DNA from: Saccoglossus kowalevskii
Lineage: Eukaryota; Hemichordata; Enteropneusta; Harrimaniidae
Reading direction: 5' to 3'
Assembly (NCBI RefSeq): GCF_000003605.2
Contig: NW_003140811.1
Location: forward strand, 1,418,777 to 1,482,077
DNA: 63,301 nt
Shown piece by piece: positions 12,932 to 26,700 of this stretch. Made by a program: the position numbers and the translations under genes. The stretch's first letter is position 1, and every line of letters begins with the position of its first letter. The notes under the pieces are model-generated. The model did no database searches, was not told the origin of the DNA, and was given only the letters and a program-made list of their open reading frames with translations.

Positions 12932-13114
12932 TACACTGTGGCCTCGTTATAACAAACTCTTTTGGAAACGTACAATTAGTTTGTTATAGTGAAATGTTCA
13001 CTATAATGAAGCACATAATACATTGGGTTTGTTGTGAGCGGGGGAACATGTTATGTGTTCATTATATCAGGAAATTCATTATAAAGGTGTTCATTATATT
13101 GAGGTTACAGTGTA
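12932..13114. mobile_element. mariner-like MITE with TA target site
   Basis: About 183 bp starting TACACTGTGGCCTCGTTATAACAAAC-like at 12932 and ending, on the other strand, TACACTGTAACCTCAATATAA. The inverted ends begin at TA on both sides. Internal ATTATA/TATAAT blocks repeat (TAGTTTGTTATAGTGAA, TTCATTATAAAGGTGTTCAT). CGTTATAAC termini with TA duplication are typical of Tc1/mariner-derived short elements. No coding capacity. Confidence 0.65.
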
Positions 13115-14309
13115 ATTTAAATAAAACTCAAAATTGGCAACAAAAGCTTGTTTTCACTGTTGAAATGTTCAGTGATAGGATTCTGGTTTAGTGATACACG
13201 CTGCAGTGTCCAATGTACCAATATGAAAGCGTTTAAATGTAATATCAATATTCTTGAATTAATTTAGACTGAGACAGTAAATTCTTTTGTTTTTGGTACT
13301 AGATTTATAATAACGTAGTTTATATATTCATGAACCAAAAATAAAAATTACAATATAGATCTATGGAATTAATTCTTGATCTTTTCATGCGGATTAAACT
13401 GATTCTCAAGGAATTTAAATCCCAAAGAATGAAATTACCAGCATGCTACTCTTGTTTGTTTTTGAAAAATATTAATTTTTAGGTACAAATTCAATTTTTA
13501 AGGGAATATTCATGGTTGACTAGTTTTGAGGTACAGTAGGTGGAGGACTGCCCTCAAGTTACCATCATTGCAGCTTTCAATTTCTAGAATTCACTGATTA
13601 AATAAAATCCTGGGTCAAATTTTGAACTGTTTACATACATCCTTGGGGTAGGCCCTGTAAATGCAACAAAGCTGTTGCTGTATACAGACATGAAAATACT
13701 GGAATTCTAATCATGAGCAACACAAACACCAATAAATATCCAAGAACAATGTCAAGGCCCAGTACAACACCAACCTAGCAGTAAATATTTAAAAGCAAAA
13801 TACCACAAAGATATTGGCAAAACTGTTTGGAGTGAGTCCAATGGTTATCAGCTGTCTTGTAGCATATAGAAAATCTACATACAATACAAATCATCCATCA
13901 CAAGGCCTGATCATTCATCCACAGCGTTAATGGGCTAGGAATAAGACTAAATTGGAGGACAATGAACCTACTATCAATTAATGGAGGACAAAACAATCCT
14001 TATTGCAAGTCACTTGAGGTGCCTGTGAAATATTTCGGTAATGGTGTCACTTTAATTTTATATTACCAGCCATATTTATTCACTTCAGTCAGTTATAAGC
14101 ATCTCACATATACTGATGTTTGTTTTATGATGACATGTGATTCGTTCTCTGTCCTCTCAAGGGAAGGCAAAAACAATTAAATAAGAGTGAAAGAAATTCT
14201 TGTCAAATACTTTAAAAGCATTAATTTAAATGTATTTAATATCACATCCCTAGTTTAGGCTCAAAGTTCAACATAGACCGAGACCGGCCGGTACTCAATC
14301 CATACTCAC

Positions 14310-14493
14310 GTTTGCGTTCCCGCACAACGGGTAGTGGTCGTGGTAGGCTTTGATGCTATGTGATTCTCATCAAACTTCAACGCCTGTGATAGTTCTCGGC
14401 GCTCTGTACTCCGTCTGATCCTATTGATTTTTGATGGCAAATCTTTTGGAGATTCGGACCTTGACGTCTCCGTACTTCTCAAGGCAGCTTCTC
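14310..14493 (-). CDS. VGLL4: VGLL4 coding exon 2
   Basis: 184 bp encoding residues 22-83, entered in phase 1 and left in phase 2. The acceptor is CCACCAG|GAGAAG and the donor AC|GTGAGT (14309-14304). It starts EAALRSTETS and continues through a Ser/Arg-rich segment (RSESPKDLPS, residues 33-42), the basic SKINRIRR (42-49) and a Thr run (72-76). EAALR directly after the splice join matches vertebrate VGLL4, and SKINRI can be aligned with the SKMSRI segment there. The rest is low in conservation and probably disordered. This is the first exon shared by the two proposed amino-terminal variants: either a C or a G left by the upstream exon completes the first codon (Arg or Gly). Confidence 0.9.
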
Positions 14494-15029
14494 CTGGTGG
14501 TTCGAAGAAGAAAGTCTTATTAAAATGTGCCGAGATAAATGTCTTAAGATCTACACATAGTTGAGCATGTCTTTTTTTTTCTAGAGAGCCGAAGCAGATT
14601 GCTACACAGTTATGACATCCAATACAGTAATACACACTGCTATAGTGCAACAGGAAGAAGAACAGACAGTCAAATATTTAGGCACAGAATGCATTCGTGA
14701 TATAAAGGAAGTAATAAATTTCTCTCTTTTTTTTTTTTTAAACTATACAGACATGACATGATTGGCCAACAGTGTACTTGTTTCATTAGCTTTTACCAAT
14801 AGAAACCATATATATCAAAACTGGGTTCTCCTATCCTGATGCTGTATCCATGGAAATGTAGTTCAGGTAAACAAAACTTATACATGTACATGCATTTGCC
14901 AAGAAGTAGGTGTTAAGTGTCAATATATTATCAGAAAAAAAAACTGAAGGAATTTGAGAAAATATCTCAAGCATTACAGTTGATAGCCCTAATTTATAAC
15001 ATATTCTTTGAATGTCCACTCAAGCAGAA

Positions 15030-15370
15030 AGATTTTCCCGCCAAAAACTTGGGCACAACTTTTTTTTTTTATACCTTAACCCTGAGTGCCACAATATTTC
15101 CCCGGCCAAAATGTTGGTGTAATATTTTACCAATTTTCATGTATTTCCCCACAATTTTTGAATAATTTTGAAACAAATAGAGATTTGTTATAGTTATAAG
15201 TCCTGAATTGTGACAGAAGTTAACTTTTGAGCTCAATTGACAAAATAGTCTCATTTAAAGTCTACACTTCCCTTCAGAAGATTGGAACGAAAATAGCCAA
15301 AATGTTTGAGTAAAAACTGAAAATTGACTCAAATTTTGTCTGTTGGCTCCAAAATTAGGTTTCATTTCCA
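15030..15370 (+). repeat. dispersed families E and D, joined copy
   Basis: Contains TTTTCCCGCCAAAA (15033) and CCCCGGCCAAAATGTTGG, then TTTTCATGTATTT. This is the E-family block also seen near 17403, 41409, 44020, 45813 and 60482. From about 15265 it continues into CTTCCCTTCAGAAGATTGG and AAAACTGAAAATTGACT and TTTTGTCTGTTGGCTCC, shared with the D-family elements at 37783 and 50083. The order suggests D and E are parts of one older, longer element. Confidence 0.6.
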
Positions 15371-17394
15371 GAAAAGGTCAACTTCTAGTTGTCAAAATTG
15401 ATGATGCAATATGGCAGACTATTTTATTTCAACCATGTGTTAGACTGTACGAGTACTGTGAACAAATTTTGACAAGAAAATGTTATGTGCCACTCTTGAC
15501 CGACTAATTATATAAATTCCTCTTTATTTTGTATCTGGCTTTGCAATTTTTTTTCTAATTTTAGTATGAGCGATATATATTAATAAGAATGCATTGAGAA
15601 AGCCTATGAAGCGAAACTTCAAGTTATTACATCCTGTAGGTATCACATTGCAGGAAGACTAGTTAATAGAGACAATTATCATCTACAGAGGCAGGGAGAC
15701 TATTTTTGTATTTGTACAAACATACCGTCAACATAGATAAATGTGAATATATTGAATCATTTTACATCCACTGGTGGCAAATAGCTGGGGAGTATAGTTT
15801 AAAGGAGATATTGTGCATATGTCGACATTGTAGACTAAACAAGAGTACTAAAGAGTCTTTATGGAATCTAGCCAATCTATTAGGCAATTGTGCTTACATA
15901 ATTCGTCTTGACGTTTACTTCCCACGATTTCGTAACCGCAAGGAATCAGAAAATCACAGGAGCTACTCAGGCGGAGAAGGGAAATATTCATTGACAGCTG
16001 GAAATCAGGGATTTATATGCTGGAATGTAGCAGGTTAACAAGCAAATGGTTTACAGATAAACATTACCATGGCAACATACAGAAAGGAGAAGGGAATAGA
16101 AAGTAACTGACAACAACAAATTTCCATGTGCATTGCATCGGATTCATTGACATTTTGACACTCTGATGGAACAGTGGGAGCCAAACAACCAAGTATGTCA
16201 GGAACTTTCTGCAAGATGCAGGCATTCCCCCCACAGCATTCACGGCAACGTTGGCATAGCTCAGTATTGGATAGCAGGAATATTATCATATACTGTGGTC
16301 GCAAAGCTACAGCTAAGCACAGTGATCTAATCACGTATACATTTACAAATAGTTCAAGTCCGGATTTTATTATTTTTTTTTTCTGGCAGTTGCCACGGTT
16401 ATATTCTCTTAATAATCAATTCTTTCTTTATTTGGTCATTAGTTTTTGATAACAAAATAATTTCTAGCTACAGATGATCCAGATCAGGAACAAATAAAAA
16501 TTTCATCCATATTTTTGGTTCTGTTTCAGTACAAGCAAAAACATTTTTTTTTTTTTTTTTAGATGTGGATTCAAGCCTGAAACCCACTGCTGTGCTCCCC
16601 GATCAGCCTTCTAGGCTTTCGAAACAAGTGGATCAGTGGTATTTGAGAATAGTTTTCAAACATACAATTATCGAGTTATAATTGCCAAATGGGTCAAAGG
16701 GCGTGATTTTAGGATGATAACTTATGTCCGAACTATAGAGTTATTTAACAACCAAATAAGGCAAACAGCCGAATTGTAATTAAAATAAACGATAATGCGC
16801 AAGCTGTATTTGGGCAAGAGGGTAACAGCTACAAATAAAGACATCTCCGACTTGACAGAACAAAAAATATTTCAATTGGAAAAAAAAAATTCTTGATTTC
16901 CGCTGCTAAGGCAACTGTTCCCTGAGTTACAAGAATCATGCTCCGTGTTAAGTAAAAACTTGCAGTATTTATTTTGAAAGAAATATAGCCGACAGTAGTC
17001 GTATGTTGAAAATATTAGAAGAATTGGTATTTACTGTGTCTCGCTTCTGCAATTGTATTATTGCTTGTCTAGGAATAAATACACGCGCACTCCTGTTTGT
17101 ATGCGTTGGCAGTGAGTCACATTATAGAGGCAAGTGTCATTTTTCTGATTAAATATACAGAACACAGACATAGGAGATTGATTACAATGTGGAGCCAGAA
17201 AGACAAATGCAGAGCATTTGTAATGCCGACAATGAAGACTTTCAAAACTTTTAAATGCCAAAGTCAACATTATTCACACTTTACCAGGGAAAAAAAAAAA
17301 CTTGCATATTTTTTTTCATGTTTGATTAAGTCACGTAGGTACAAAATCAGCAAGGGGCCAAAAAAAAACAAAAACAAAAAAAAAACGCAAGAAT

Positions 17395-17445
17395 GTGCAG
17401 AATGTAGGCCCAACATTTTGGCGGGAAAATTTATGCCATTGTAAG
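17395..17445 (-). repeat. family E fragment
   Basis: CCCAACATTTTGGCGGGAAAA followed by TTTATGCCATTGTAAGGG is the reverse complement of the E-family CCCGCCAAAATGTTG block. Only about 50 bp is recognisable. Confidence 0.5.
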
Positions 17446-20400
17446 GGATTAGCAATTTGGGGAGGGGGAGGGGGTAACAATTCATACGCACACGTGTGAA
17501 TCCATACGCTTTCAGTCTTCCATGAACTAAACTTGGGGAGTTTCATTTTCTTATATTTTACTAAAATTTATTTGTTAATTTGATACCAAATAAATGTAAT
17601 TTCAGATTTGTGAAGAAAAATAGTAAACTATTATGCAGGTTTATTTTGTGAACGGTGGCAAAATAGGTTAATTAGGCAACAAGTTCTGAGTGTATCAAAA
17701 GTTGTTATTTCTGTCTTTGATTTTCATTAATTTAGCAAATGGAAATGCAGATAATTCTAGTTTTTTACCAAAATTTATCATAAATTCTGGAAAAATTTTA
17801 CCAAGGGGATCAATACATGTGAAAAAACAGCATCTATCGGTACTTCAGAGTGAGATTTGGTTTCTATTAAGTACAGATTTACAGCGGAGAAAGAAAAGGC
17901 TGACCAGAACTACATCCAAAATGAGAGATTCAAGAAGCCAGAAGACGACAATTGTTGAAAGCTGAGTGTCTAGAGTTCAAGTCCCACGTGGTTGTCATTG
18001 CAACACTGTCTGCAAACCGGGTGGCCAATGTGACATAACATCCATGATGCCATCCACACACATGCAGACTCAGTAATTAAATTAAATAAACAAAAATAAT
18101 GACTGAAATGTGGAAAATGTAGAATTGCTTACAGATGATTTAATTAGAAATTAATTAAAATTATCCAAAATTTGCCTGACAATGTGCAAGTGAACTGAGA
18201 AGAGATTAATAACAATCCAAGGTTGAAAATTGTTTGACAGACCAGTCACTATAAACAGATACATAAACTGAAGAGTGCATAGGAAAAAACACATTGTCTT
18301 TGACACACATCTCTAAATATACCCCCCTCCATCTTGCTCCTACTCCAGTGACCCTAAAATCACAGTCCAATCATAATTTTCCAGTTAATATCGACAGACA
18401 TCTCTCATTCTGATTTTTGTTGAAATCCAATTTCTTACACTAAACAAGAATTGATACTGAAGACAGGCCCCCTATTAAAGTTATAAGCAAACAACTAAAC
18501 TTGTAATTTGATTTGGTAATGGAGCAAAACTTGACATTATGACGAGAGAGACGTTTTATACTAACAAGATTTATCACACTACAAATTATGCAAATTATGC
18601 CTTCAAGTAAGGCTTCCATAGTCTAATGAGGAGCTAAACTTAATGAAAAAGTGCTACCAGAGAATTTGAAAGACTCGGTGACAAAGTACGCACTTGAAAT
18701 CATAAGTAAATGTAATGCACTATTAGAAATCAATCAAAAGAATGTAGTACTCTGAATATACAGCAAAGATTAAAATCCACACAAGTGTCAAAGTTGTATA
18801 TAAAATACTTCTATCATACACACACACACACCCCTTCACAACACAAACACTCTATTTCCCCCTGGGCCATACTGGTACATATAAATTCTTTTAAAAGTCA
18901 CGGTTATCACAACTAATCGTTTTATGAACATCATATTTTGTAACAATGCAATGAAGTTATTAATAATTTTACAAACTATATACAATACAGATTGAAGGGC
19001 CGTCCATTAACAAATGTCTATTTCAAATAAGATGCCAACAGAAGTACAATTGCAGAGTGAGAGGAAATCCAACCTGGGTAATCTATCATGAGAATATATT
19101 GGACGTGGACAAAGCTATCAACAACCTAAACAGAAATTTTATTTTGTATGTTATTACACTTCGAGTAGAATTGCTTTCACATTACCAACGAATGTATGTT
19201 ATTTAGAAAACAAACAAATTTAATCCTTCCTTAGCGATATGTATACATAAATACACTTAATTTTTCAGTTACAAATTTGTCTTTCAGGTGAAGAAATACA
19301 AGCCTCCAGAGAAAAGCAACAGATCTAGGTAATTACTGACAATCACAAAAGTTTGAGAAAACTGATCCCAAAACAGTGGATCCACCACTGTTATCTAAGT
19401 ATGTGTACGGTACTTGGTTATGGTACTTGTCAAACATCAAAGTCAGCAGAGAGCCATGTTCTCGTTCACTATCATTTCACACGCAGTAGATATTGAAGTA
19501 GTGAAACCAATGGAATTAGACAAAAATAAACAAATATTACCTTCGAATACACGTATAACGTGGTAAGGCAAACAAGCTTCGAAACTAGCGTGTCCAGTGT
19601 AAGTTAAGGTCTCCATATTAAAACTAACACGCCACTCTGCACGGCCAGTATACACACACTTTAATCTATCCACTGCGTTGCACAGAAATGACGGAGATGC
19701 AAAATGGGTTGGTTGTTTTCACAAGTTAGCCTCGACTATGCCAACTATGCCAAGAATGTCATTCATGCTAGTACTCTGTGCTAGGGAGAAACTCTGAAGG
19801 TGCCTTTTCTAAGGCATACTGCCACCAAGCAGTCAGCATGGTAAAACTTGGCACAGCAACACATGCCTATGAGTGAAACTAAAACAGTTTAGCACAATCT
19901 CATGGATGATTCCATTTAAAGATAGGGGTGGGCTGATGAAGACCACCTCATAAACATTTTTGCTTAGACCAATTAATTTCAATTTTAATTGCAGCAACTT
20001 GTTCCATTTGAATGCAACATACATAGTTATTTAAATTACATATTATATAAATACAAGGTAAAATTATTTTCAATTTGTCTACCCTTGGCATTAATGGCAT
20101 TTCCCCTTATTACAAGGATTGGAAATTTGTTTTAAGCCTGCTGCTTTTACTCATGTGGTAGCGATTAACTGGTTGCCTAATGCATTTCCCAAGAATCATA
20201 ATTACACACTGCACACTGGCCATCGGGTCGAGGATGTTGACTTGGATCATATTTTTTTTTTCAATCTAAATACAGTATTAATGTAGTAAATTAACATTTT
20301 AGAAAAATAAATATTAATTATTATGTAAACAAAATTTAATTAAACTTTAACTCTCTATTGATTCAATTATTTTTACTAATTAAGTTGTCAGGGAGCTGCC

Positions 20401-22771
20401 TGACTTGACTCTGTTGAGTGAATACCTGAGGCAGTTTTAACCTACGGCCCACATATCCCTGATGTTTGCTGCACTATGCACTACAAGCTGTTAAACCGTA
20501 ACGTAAAAATAAACACCCCCATTAACGCTGCAAGTCAACGCTGCAATTTCGAACTTAAAACACAAATTTTATTATGTGTTAGTTTCTTCTGCTCCAAAGA
20601 CTGAATTTAGTATGACATTAATATTTCACTCACTAAACAATATTTCACTAAAATATGTGATTAAAAAGCAACTTAAATTGTAAAAAGCCGTGGAGCGCTA
20701 TTTTACACAAAATCGGCTAGTAAGGCGTCATAGTACACAAATCTGTGCTGAGACGACATCTGTGATGGCACAATGTAAACACCCTCCACAACAGAATAAT
20801 CAATCTCTGAGACATTAATTTGCATAATTTCCATACCACAGTGGCAAAAGAATATTTATCAAGTATCGTCTTACGAGTGTCCTAGTTTCCATCCATCAGA
20901 AATGTCATAACACATTCTCAAAATATGTATGCGCAACTTTTCGCTTCAAAGGGAGGAGGCAGTAGAATGTTTTTTTGAAAAGGGTAATATTTGACCTACG
21001 CAGGAAATCTCGAGAATGTATGTTCAGAACACAGCTGCTAATCTACATATCTCAGAGAATACAGTTCGAACGAGCCAACAAGTAAAAAAAAAAAAAAGTT
21101 ACTTTGCCAGCAGATCTGATTTACAACTTCCAAAAACTTAACACATCGCTTGCCCTATACAACTCATTTCGGCTATCCATGGAGGTATTCAGCAGGTGAC
21201 CCAATAAACTTTCAGTATTTTTCACTCCAATCTGTGCACATCTTAGAATGTCAGAATTTGGCTGCCATAAATGCACACAAATTCTACCTCGCTCATTATC
21301 GTTAATACATTGTCTGCTGCTGCAGTTACATCTCATTTATTTTAGGGTATCCATGGAGACTTATAGCTAGCGATGTGATGCGATAAGAACCAAGGGACTA
21401 ACATTGAAACATTGCGTGCAAAATGGACAACAAAATATACGACATTTACGAAACATTATAGTCAACTTTCCGAAAAAATGTCATCGGTATTTGGAAATGA
21501 TGTTATCCTCAAGAATATTCTAATTATTACTACAACTTGGAACAAAGCCAAGGCGTGAAAAAAAAATAGTGTCACCTTTTGATCTTGTAAGATTTCAAAA
21601 TTTACATCATGTTGTTTTTTTCATTGGCAAAAATCCAACCTTTTATTAACCTTGAGTAACCTGTAATTTGCGTCGATTTTGAAATAACTATAAGTGCACA
21701 GACTATCACAACACAGTGAAGTACGATTTTAGCATAACTATAAGCCTACATTACAATGCAGGCAAAGATGTTTTTCTCTTTTCTTTTTTTTTGTTCAGAG
21801 GGGTGGTGCACGCCATCTGGGGCAATACGACATTCACCCAATTGACTCAATTAGTAACCGGATCAGAGTTAGGCAGTAAAGCCTTCAACTGTGAAGTTCA
21901 AGATCACGATAATTGATCACTTCCGCCACATTGATAAAGATGGGGGAAACTTCTGCTTGATTTCCGCCTTGGCATTCACACCTGCGGTGAGTCAGGAAGT
22001 GTCACAAATTCAACATCACCGAATGTTTAGATAATTTGTGTCCGTCCCTCACAGATCATATTTACCACCGAGTTCATATTGCCATGCATACTGAGCATCT
22101 CTAGGTTGCTGGATATTTAATATCTCATGCACATATTTACGAGTGATCTTCTAGCGATATGCGACGAATGCGTGGTATGTCAAAACTGGACAAATGAGAT
22201 AGCAAATAGGACAATAAAAGACATTGCAATAACAGAAACTGTCACACAAGCAAACTATAATTATAATAATTAGAGCACATTTGTGAGTTTGTAACTTTTA
22301 CAAAAATTAAAGCAACGTTCTTCTTGAAGAACCTTGTTGTAAGTTTCACTGTTTAGATGAAAAGTTCGACGCATAAATCCGTCATAACCCGTGATATAAA
22401 TTGTTCACGCCAACGTTTTAGTCCCATGTGATGCATTTTTCTTCAATTTCTTTGTTTGAAAACAGTTGACTTTTGTCTTGACCCTTTTTCACAAGTAAAC
22501 CCCTAAAAATTTGTTTTTCGTAAATATTTAAAACGATCTAATCGGAAATTACAGTATCTTGAATATTCATGATTTTATGATTTTCCTGACATTCGGCGCC
22601 GACAACATTTTGCGAAAACCAAAGCAATGAAATTTCCACTGCTACAAAGTTTTAAGATTTTCACTAAATGTTTGTTGTGATATTAAAGTGCATTACAATA
22701 TATTCACTTGGTTGAGAAATTTAAGAAAGAAATTCTACAAAAAATATTGTCTCAGAATTTCTTTGAAAGAA

Positions 22772-22985
22772 GTACTGTAAAATGCGCCTTTTTAGCTAGC
22801 ATGTTATTTTTAGCTAATTTACCTAATCTGTACTTTTGCTAATTTAAGATGTAGCTAATTTAACATAAAGTATATTCTCACAATGAGGTATTCGAAACTT
22901 TAGCTAAATTAAGATTCTGTTAATTAATGCCGAGAGTCAAATTCGCTAAAACTGCATGCAGCTATTTAAACGTGTTCTACAGTGA
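22772..22985. mobile_element. MITE family B copy 1
   Basis: Ends are inverted: ACTGTAAAATGCGCCTTTTT then AGCTAGCATG at left, and on the opposite strand CACTGTAGAACACGTTTAAA then TAGCTGCATG at right. In between, TAGCTAATTTA-type blocks recur. A second copy lies at 49045-49269. About 214 bp, no coding capacity. Confidence 0.65.
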
Positions 22986-23086
22986 TTTAAAAAAATGTTG
23001 AAGCTGCCTGTAGACACATGTTTATCATAATATTATATTCAATATTTTCATGAAACTGTATTCTAAATAACTATAAAAAAAAAAAC

Positions 23087-23464
23087 CCGATCACTGGTAG
23101 CATAGTGGTTGTCGCATCAGACTCATGATCGGTAGACCCAAGTTCAAATCCAATCTTAGGCTGAACATCAAAGGGTCGACCCCTACCCTGGGTGAGTGTG
23201 CCACAGACTCAATGAGAAGGCCAATTCCGCTGGCCGAGATTCATTCACTTACGAATGCGACTTTGGGGGAACCTTGGTTAAGGTCCGCAGGTGCTTGTGT
23301 TCGACCGAGCCTGGTTGATGCCAGGATAGCGCATTAAAATTGCCATTTGATAGGGAGATGGCCACACAGCCCTGTCATGTAGTCCCAAACAGGAAATGAC
23401 TTCTGTGGCAAAATGCACTATGTGTCAGCACTAGCACTTGCAATTTGCACTTAAAAAAAAAAAG
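23087..23464 (+). mobile_element. tRNA-derived SINE
   Basis: The head contains a Pol III A box TAGCATAGTGG (23098-23108) and a B box AGTTCAAATCC (23141-23151), 32 nt apart. Between them CTCATGA sits where an anticodon loop would be, giving CAT. That makes a tRNA-Met-like ancestor plausible. A tRNA-unrelated body of about 290 bp follows, including GGCCAATTCCGCTGGCC, which can form a hairpin. The element ends in an A-run at 23452-23463. It is antisense to VGLL4. The head has too many mismatches to fold as a working tRNA. I cannot assign the body to a named SINE superfamily. Confidence 0.8.
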
Positions 23465-23715
23465 TCAGGAGTGACAACAGTGACATTCAATATCCGGAAC
23501 TGTCGCCAGGCACAAAAACATTTAAAAAAAAAAAAAAACATGCGCACAAGATGCAAAGTCATACGTAATATGCAATACAAGATTTATGTAATAATATTGC
23601 CAAATATGGAGAAAGAAAGTAGAACCCTATTAGTCAATAATACATTTCTGCCATTGCAAACATTCACAGCTATAGAGACACATACAGGTTAACGAATACA
23701 ACACCAGTGGGGAAT

Positions 23716-23738
23716 CACACGCATCGCATCGCATCGCT
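23716..23738. repeat. (GCATC)n microsatellite
   Basis: Four pentamer units CGCATCGCATCGCATCGC just after a CACACG, in intron 1. Confidence 0.75.
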
Positions 23739-26700
23739 ATCTCCAATGGTATTATAACAGCCAATGTTTTGAAATTTATCTGATTGTTAAACTCGTTTTT
23801 AAAGATACAAAGTTTTATGCGTTTGATGTAATGGGAAAACTCTCAAGCCCGGAATGGGTAAAAGAAATCAAGCAAAGTTTTTTTATGAATATGTGAAAAT
23901 GTTTTCACATTCATACATGAAGTGAACACTTTGCAAATTATATATCTACAATTGTGTTCCCTATTCATGTAAAAAAAAAAATCTTAAAACAGTTTAAAAA
24001 TAAAATAAAAGTTCTTCATACTTTCAAAAATATGATGCGGCCTATTTCATGAAATTTTTACAAATTAAAATAATTTTATTTTTAATTAGTCATTTATATT
24101 ATTAAGATTTCACCATCAAACATGATAAAACAATCCTGAATGAGTATTGATAATATTTTGTCTTATTACTGGTATATCAGTTGGACATTGTTACACTTGT
24201 TTTAATGCCACTGATTCTTTTCATGAAGGCAGAAAAAAAGTACTGGGCTGCCCATTAAACCAATTTTCAGAGAAAGGGAAATGCTATGGCACCATTTCTT
24301 TTAGATCACAAATATACATGTTTAATACAGTAAGATAAATAAAACTTCTTGGACAAAATGGACATACGGTATTTGTTCCATCAGTAGCTTACGTAATTGA
24401 CAGGTGTACATGTATATGATCAAAATATATAGTGTACAGCAGAATTAAAATTAAAATGATTATGTAAACCATATCAAAATGAGAAATCACGATAGTCTAT
24501 TGAGGGGGGGGGGGGGTGTTGATCACTAAATTTAACATTGCTATGGAAAGTTCCACTCAACATTAGATAGATCCATAATCACTTTGCATCCCCTTACAAA
24601 CTTCTATTCCTATCTCTGGCAAGGCACTTACTCATCTTTCATCCTTCATCCGATCTATAGTGCCTCAAAGCAGTTTCAAGGATCGTGGAGTTATTTATAA
24701 TCAAGGAAGTTGGGCAGAAGATATTGGGTGCACACTCCGCCTAATTAACTTCATCCCAGTCTCAGATAATTGATGAACTCTGCAAACTGGGAGACGCTGC
24801 TACCACACTCCCCGAGTTAAGACAGTTTAAGAACAGCGATGATATGATCTCACCAGCAAAAAGAGTGTAATTTAATATGCGTGATTCATTGAAATCCTAG
24901 GGAGAATTAAATGCGTGCTCTGCATAAAACAAACCACAAATTTTCTTTAAATTACATTTATGGTGGATTCTTTTCCTGAGCAACCATTATGGGTTTTTAC
25001 ATGATCAATAAATGTCTATTAAATTGGGGAAGGAGGTAACAATCAGTGAAGTTTTTATCTACAGACTTTATCTTAGTCAGCCCTTGAGTTACGGTAGTAT
25101 TGATCTCAAACTCTCTGATTAGCCATCACTACATAACACCTATCCGGTAACCGTATAAGCCAATCACGGATGACCTTATATTTAGATCTTGCAAATAAAT
25201 TGTCAAACTGAGAAAATTTTTCAAAATTTTTTTGCAGTTTTCGGAGAAATTAATATTTGCTAGTTTTATTCACAATTACGAATACAAAACGATAAATAAC
25301 AATTAAGAAATATTATCAATTATCAACTTATAGAAAAATAAGCAATAACCTAAAGGAGTGGGAAGCATATCAGTCTTGCACATCACATGACCACTTTAAA
25401 GATTATTATGATAAATTACAAGAGAACAACATTATCAACTTAATTGTATTTGCAGGTTGATTCATTTTGTTTGTAGCATACATGTAAGCATTTCTTAAAT
25501 TTGGAGTAAATACAACTATTCAATGAAAACCAGCGATCAGGAAAGTTAATCTGCACGACATATTGTAATAGTAGACATCCACGCACATAATACATGTGTA
25601 CATATATGGACGATCGGAGATTGTTAAACATCGCTACAACATTCTTTGAGTAAATAAGAGCATTCCTAAACAAAGATACATTGAATGAACTAAAGAAACG
25701 AATACCAGCCATAATACAGCCGGATCAAAAACAATTTGACCGATTTCTTACTTATTTCCATGCAGTCAGGGAGGCAAAAAAATTTCTGCATGAGAATTCT
25801 GCGTATTCATACCCATTGTGTTATTTTGCAGCTTGGCATCACGACTTTAAGAAATTTAATCCACGGAATACCAACCGATGTTCCGTAGTCTTTAGTTACA
25901 TCAGTGCCCGAGTTATTCAATCGTTTACACGTGTTAGCAACATGTTTTCAATTCTCACTCAATCCCCACCGAAATCTTATTAACAGATTTGAAATTTGAT
26001 GAATTAGAACATACAAGACTGTAGTAAAATAAACACAGAAAACCTCAACTTCTGTACACACACAAAACCCCCAAACCATTTTGCATCAACCAGAAAACAA
26101 AGTGGTACGACTATGTGGCTCAGTAATTTTAATTAAATCATCAAATCTTAGAAGATGTACATTCCTGCATTGAAGTAAAATATACAGTTATACTCTATTT
26201 GCAAAGATAATAATTACCAGAAGTGGTCCAGATGTCACCAAAGATTTATTCGCATTATGTATCACGATGGATCATAGCTCAGCATACATTTGGTGCGAAC
26301 ACATGTGAACATTTTTTTCTCTTTAGGAAACCGAACACTATAAGAGGTACACAAATATGAAGGCTTGGAAGATGCCTTTCAAAATAAATAAAGTGTAATT
26401 CACACCAAAAATAAATAATATAATAATAGAGTTACTTTAATAAATTCGTAGCAGTATCAAATATCTGTTTCATTTTTTGACTTCACTTGCTGTGCATGTT
26501 TAATTCACCGCCGGAAATCCACACAAAGAAAACAACCGATAAATACTGATGCATAATAGACAGTCAGAAATAAAATCTAAACAGGCAGACTTGAAAGGAA
26601 GATGACATAACTGATGTCACGCTCAAGTTCCTAAATTGAACTAAAAAGTGTAATAATTGATTGAAAAGAATTGCATATTTCTAAAAAAGGAACAAGAACA

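Larger units (their letters stand above)
3087..14309 (-). other. VGLL4: VGLL4 intron 2 (11.2 kb)
   Basis: Runs from donor GTGAGT (14309) to acceptor TATATTTCAG ending at 3087. Repeats within it are listed separately: 5134-5632, 7093-7284, 7735-7965, 10678-11000, 11281-12130 and 12932-13114. The remaining stretches (3.1-5.1, 5.6-7.1, 8.0-10.6 and 13.1-14.3 kb) show AT-rich noncoding DNA with G or C homopolymers, for example at 5005-5014 and 8921-8933. The longest open frame outside repeats is 159 codons (8672-9151, minus). It is hydrophobic and resembles no family I know, so I do not call it. Confidence 0.85.

Noticed and set aside
23090..23160. Functional tRNA gene
   Set aside because: A and B boxes are present, but the acceptor and anticodon stems do not pair well and a SINE body with an A-tail follows.
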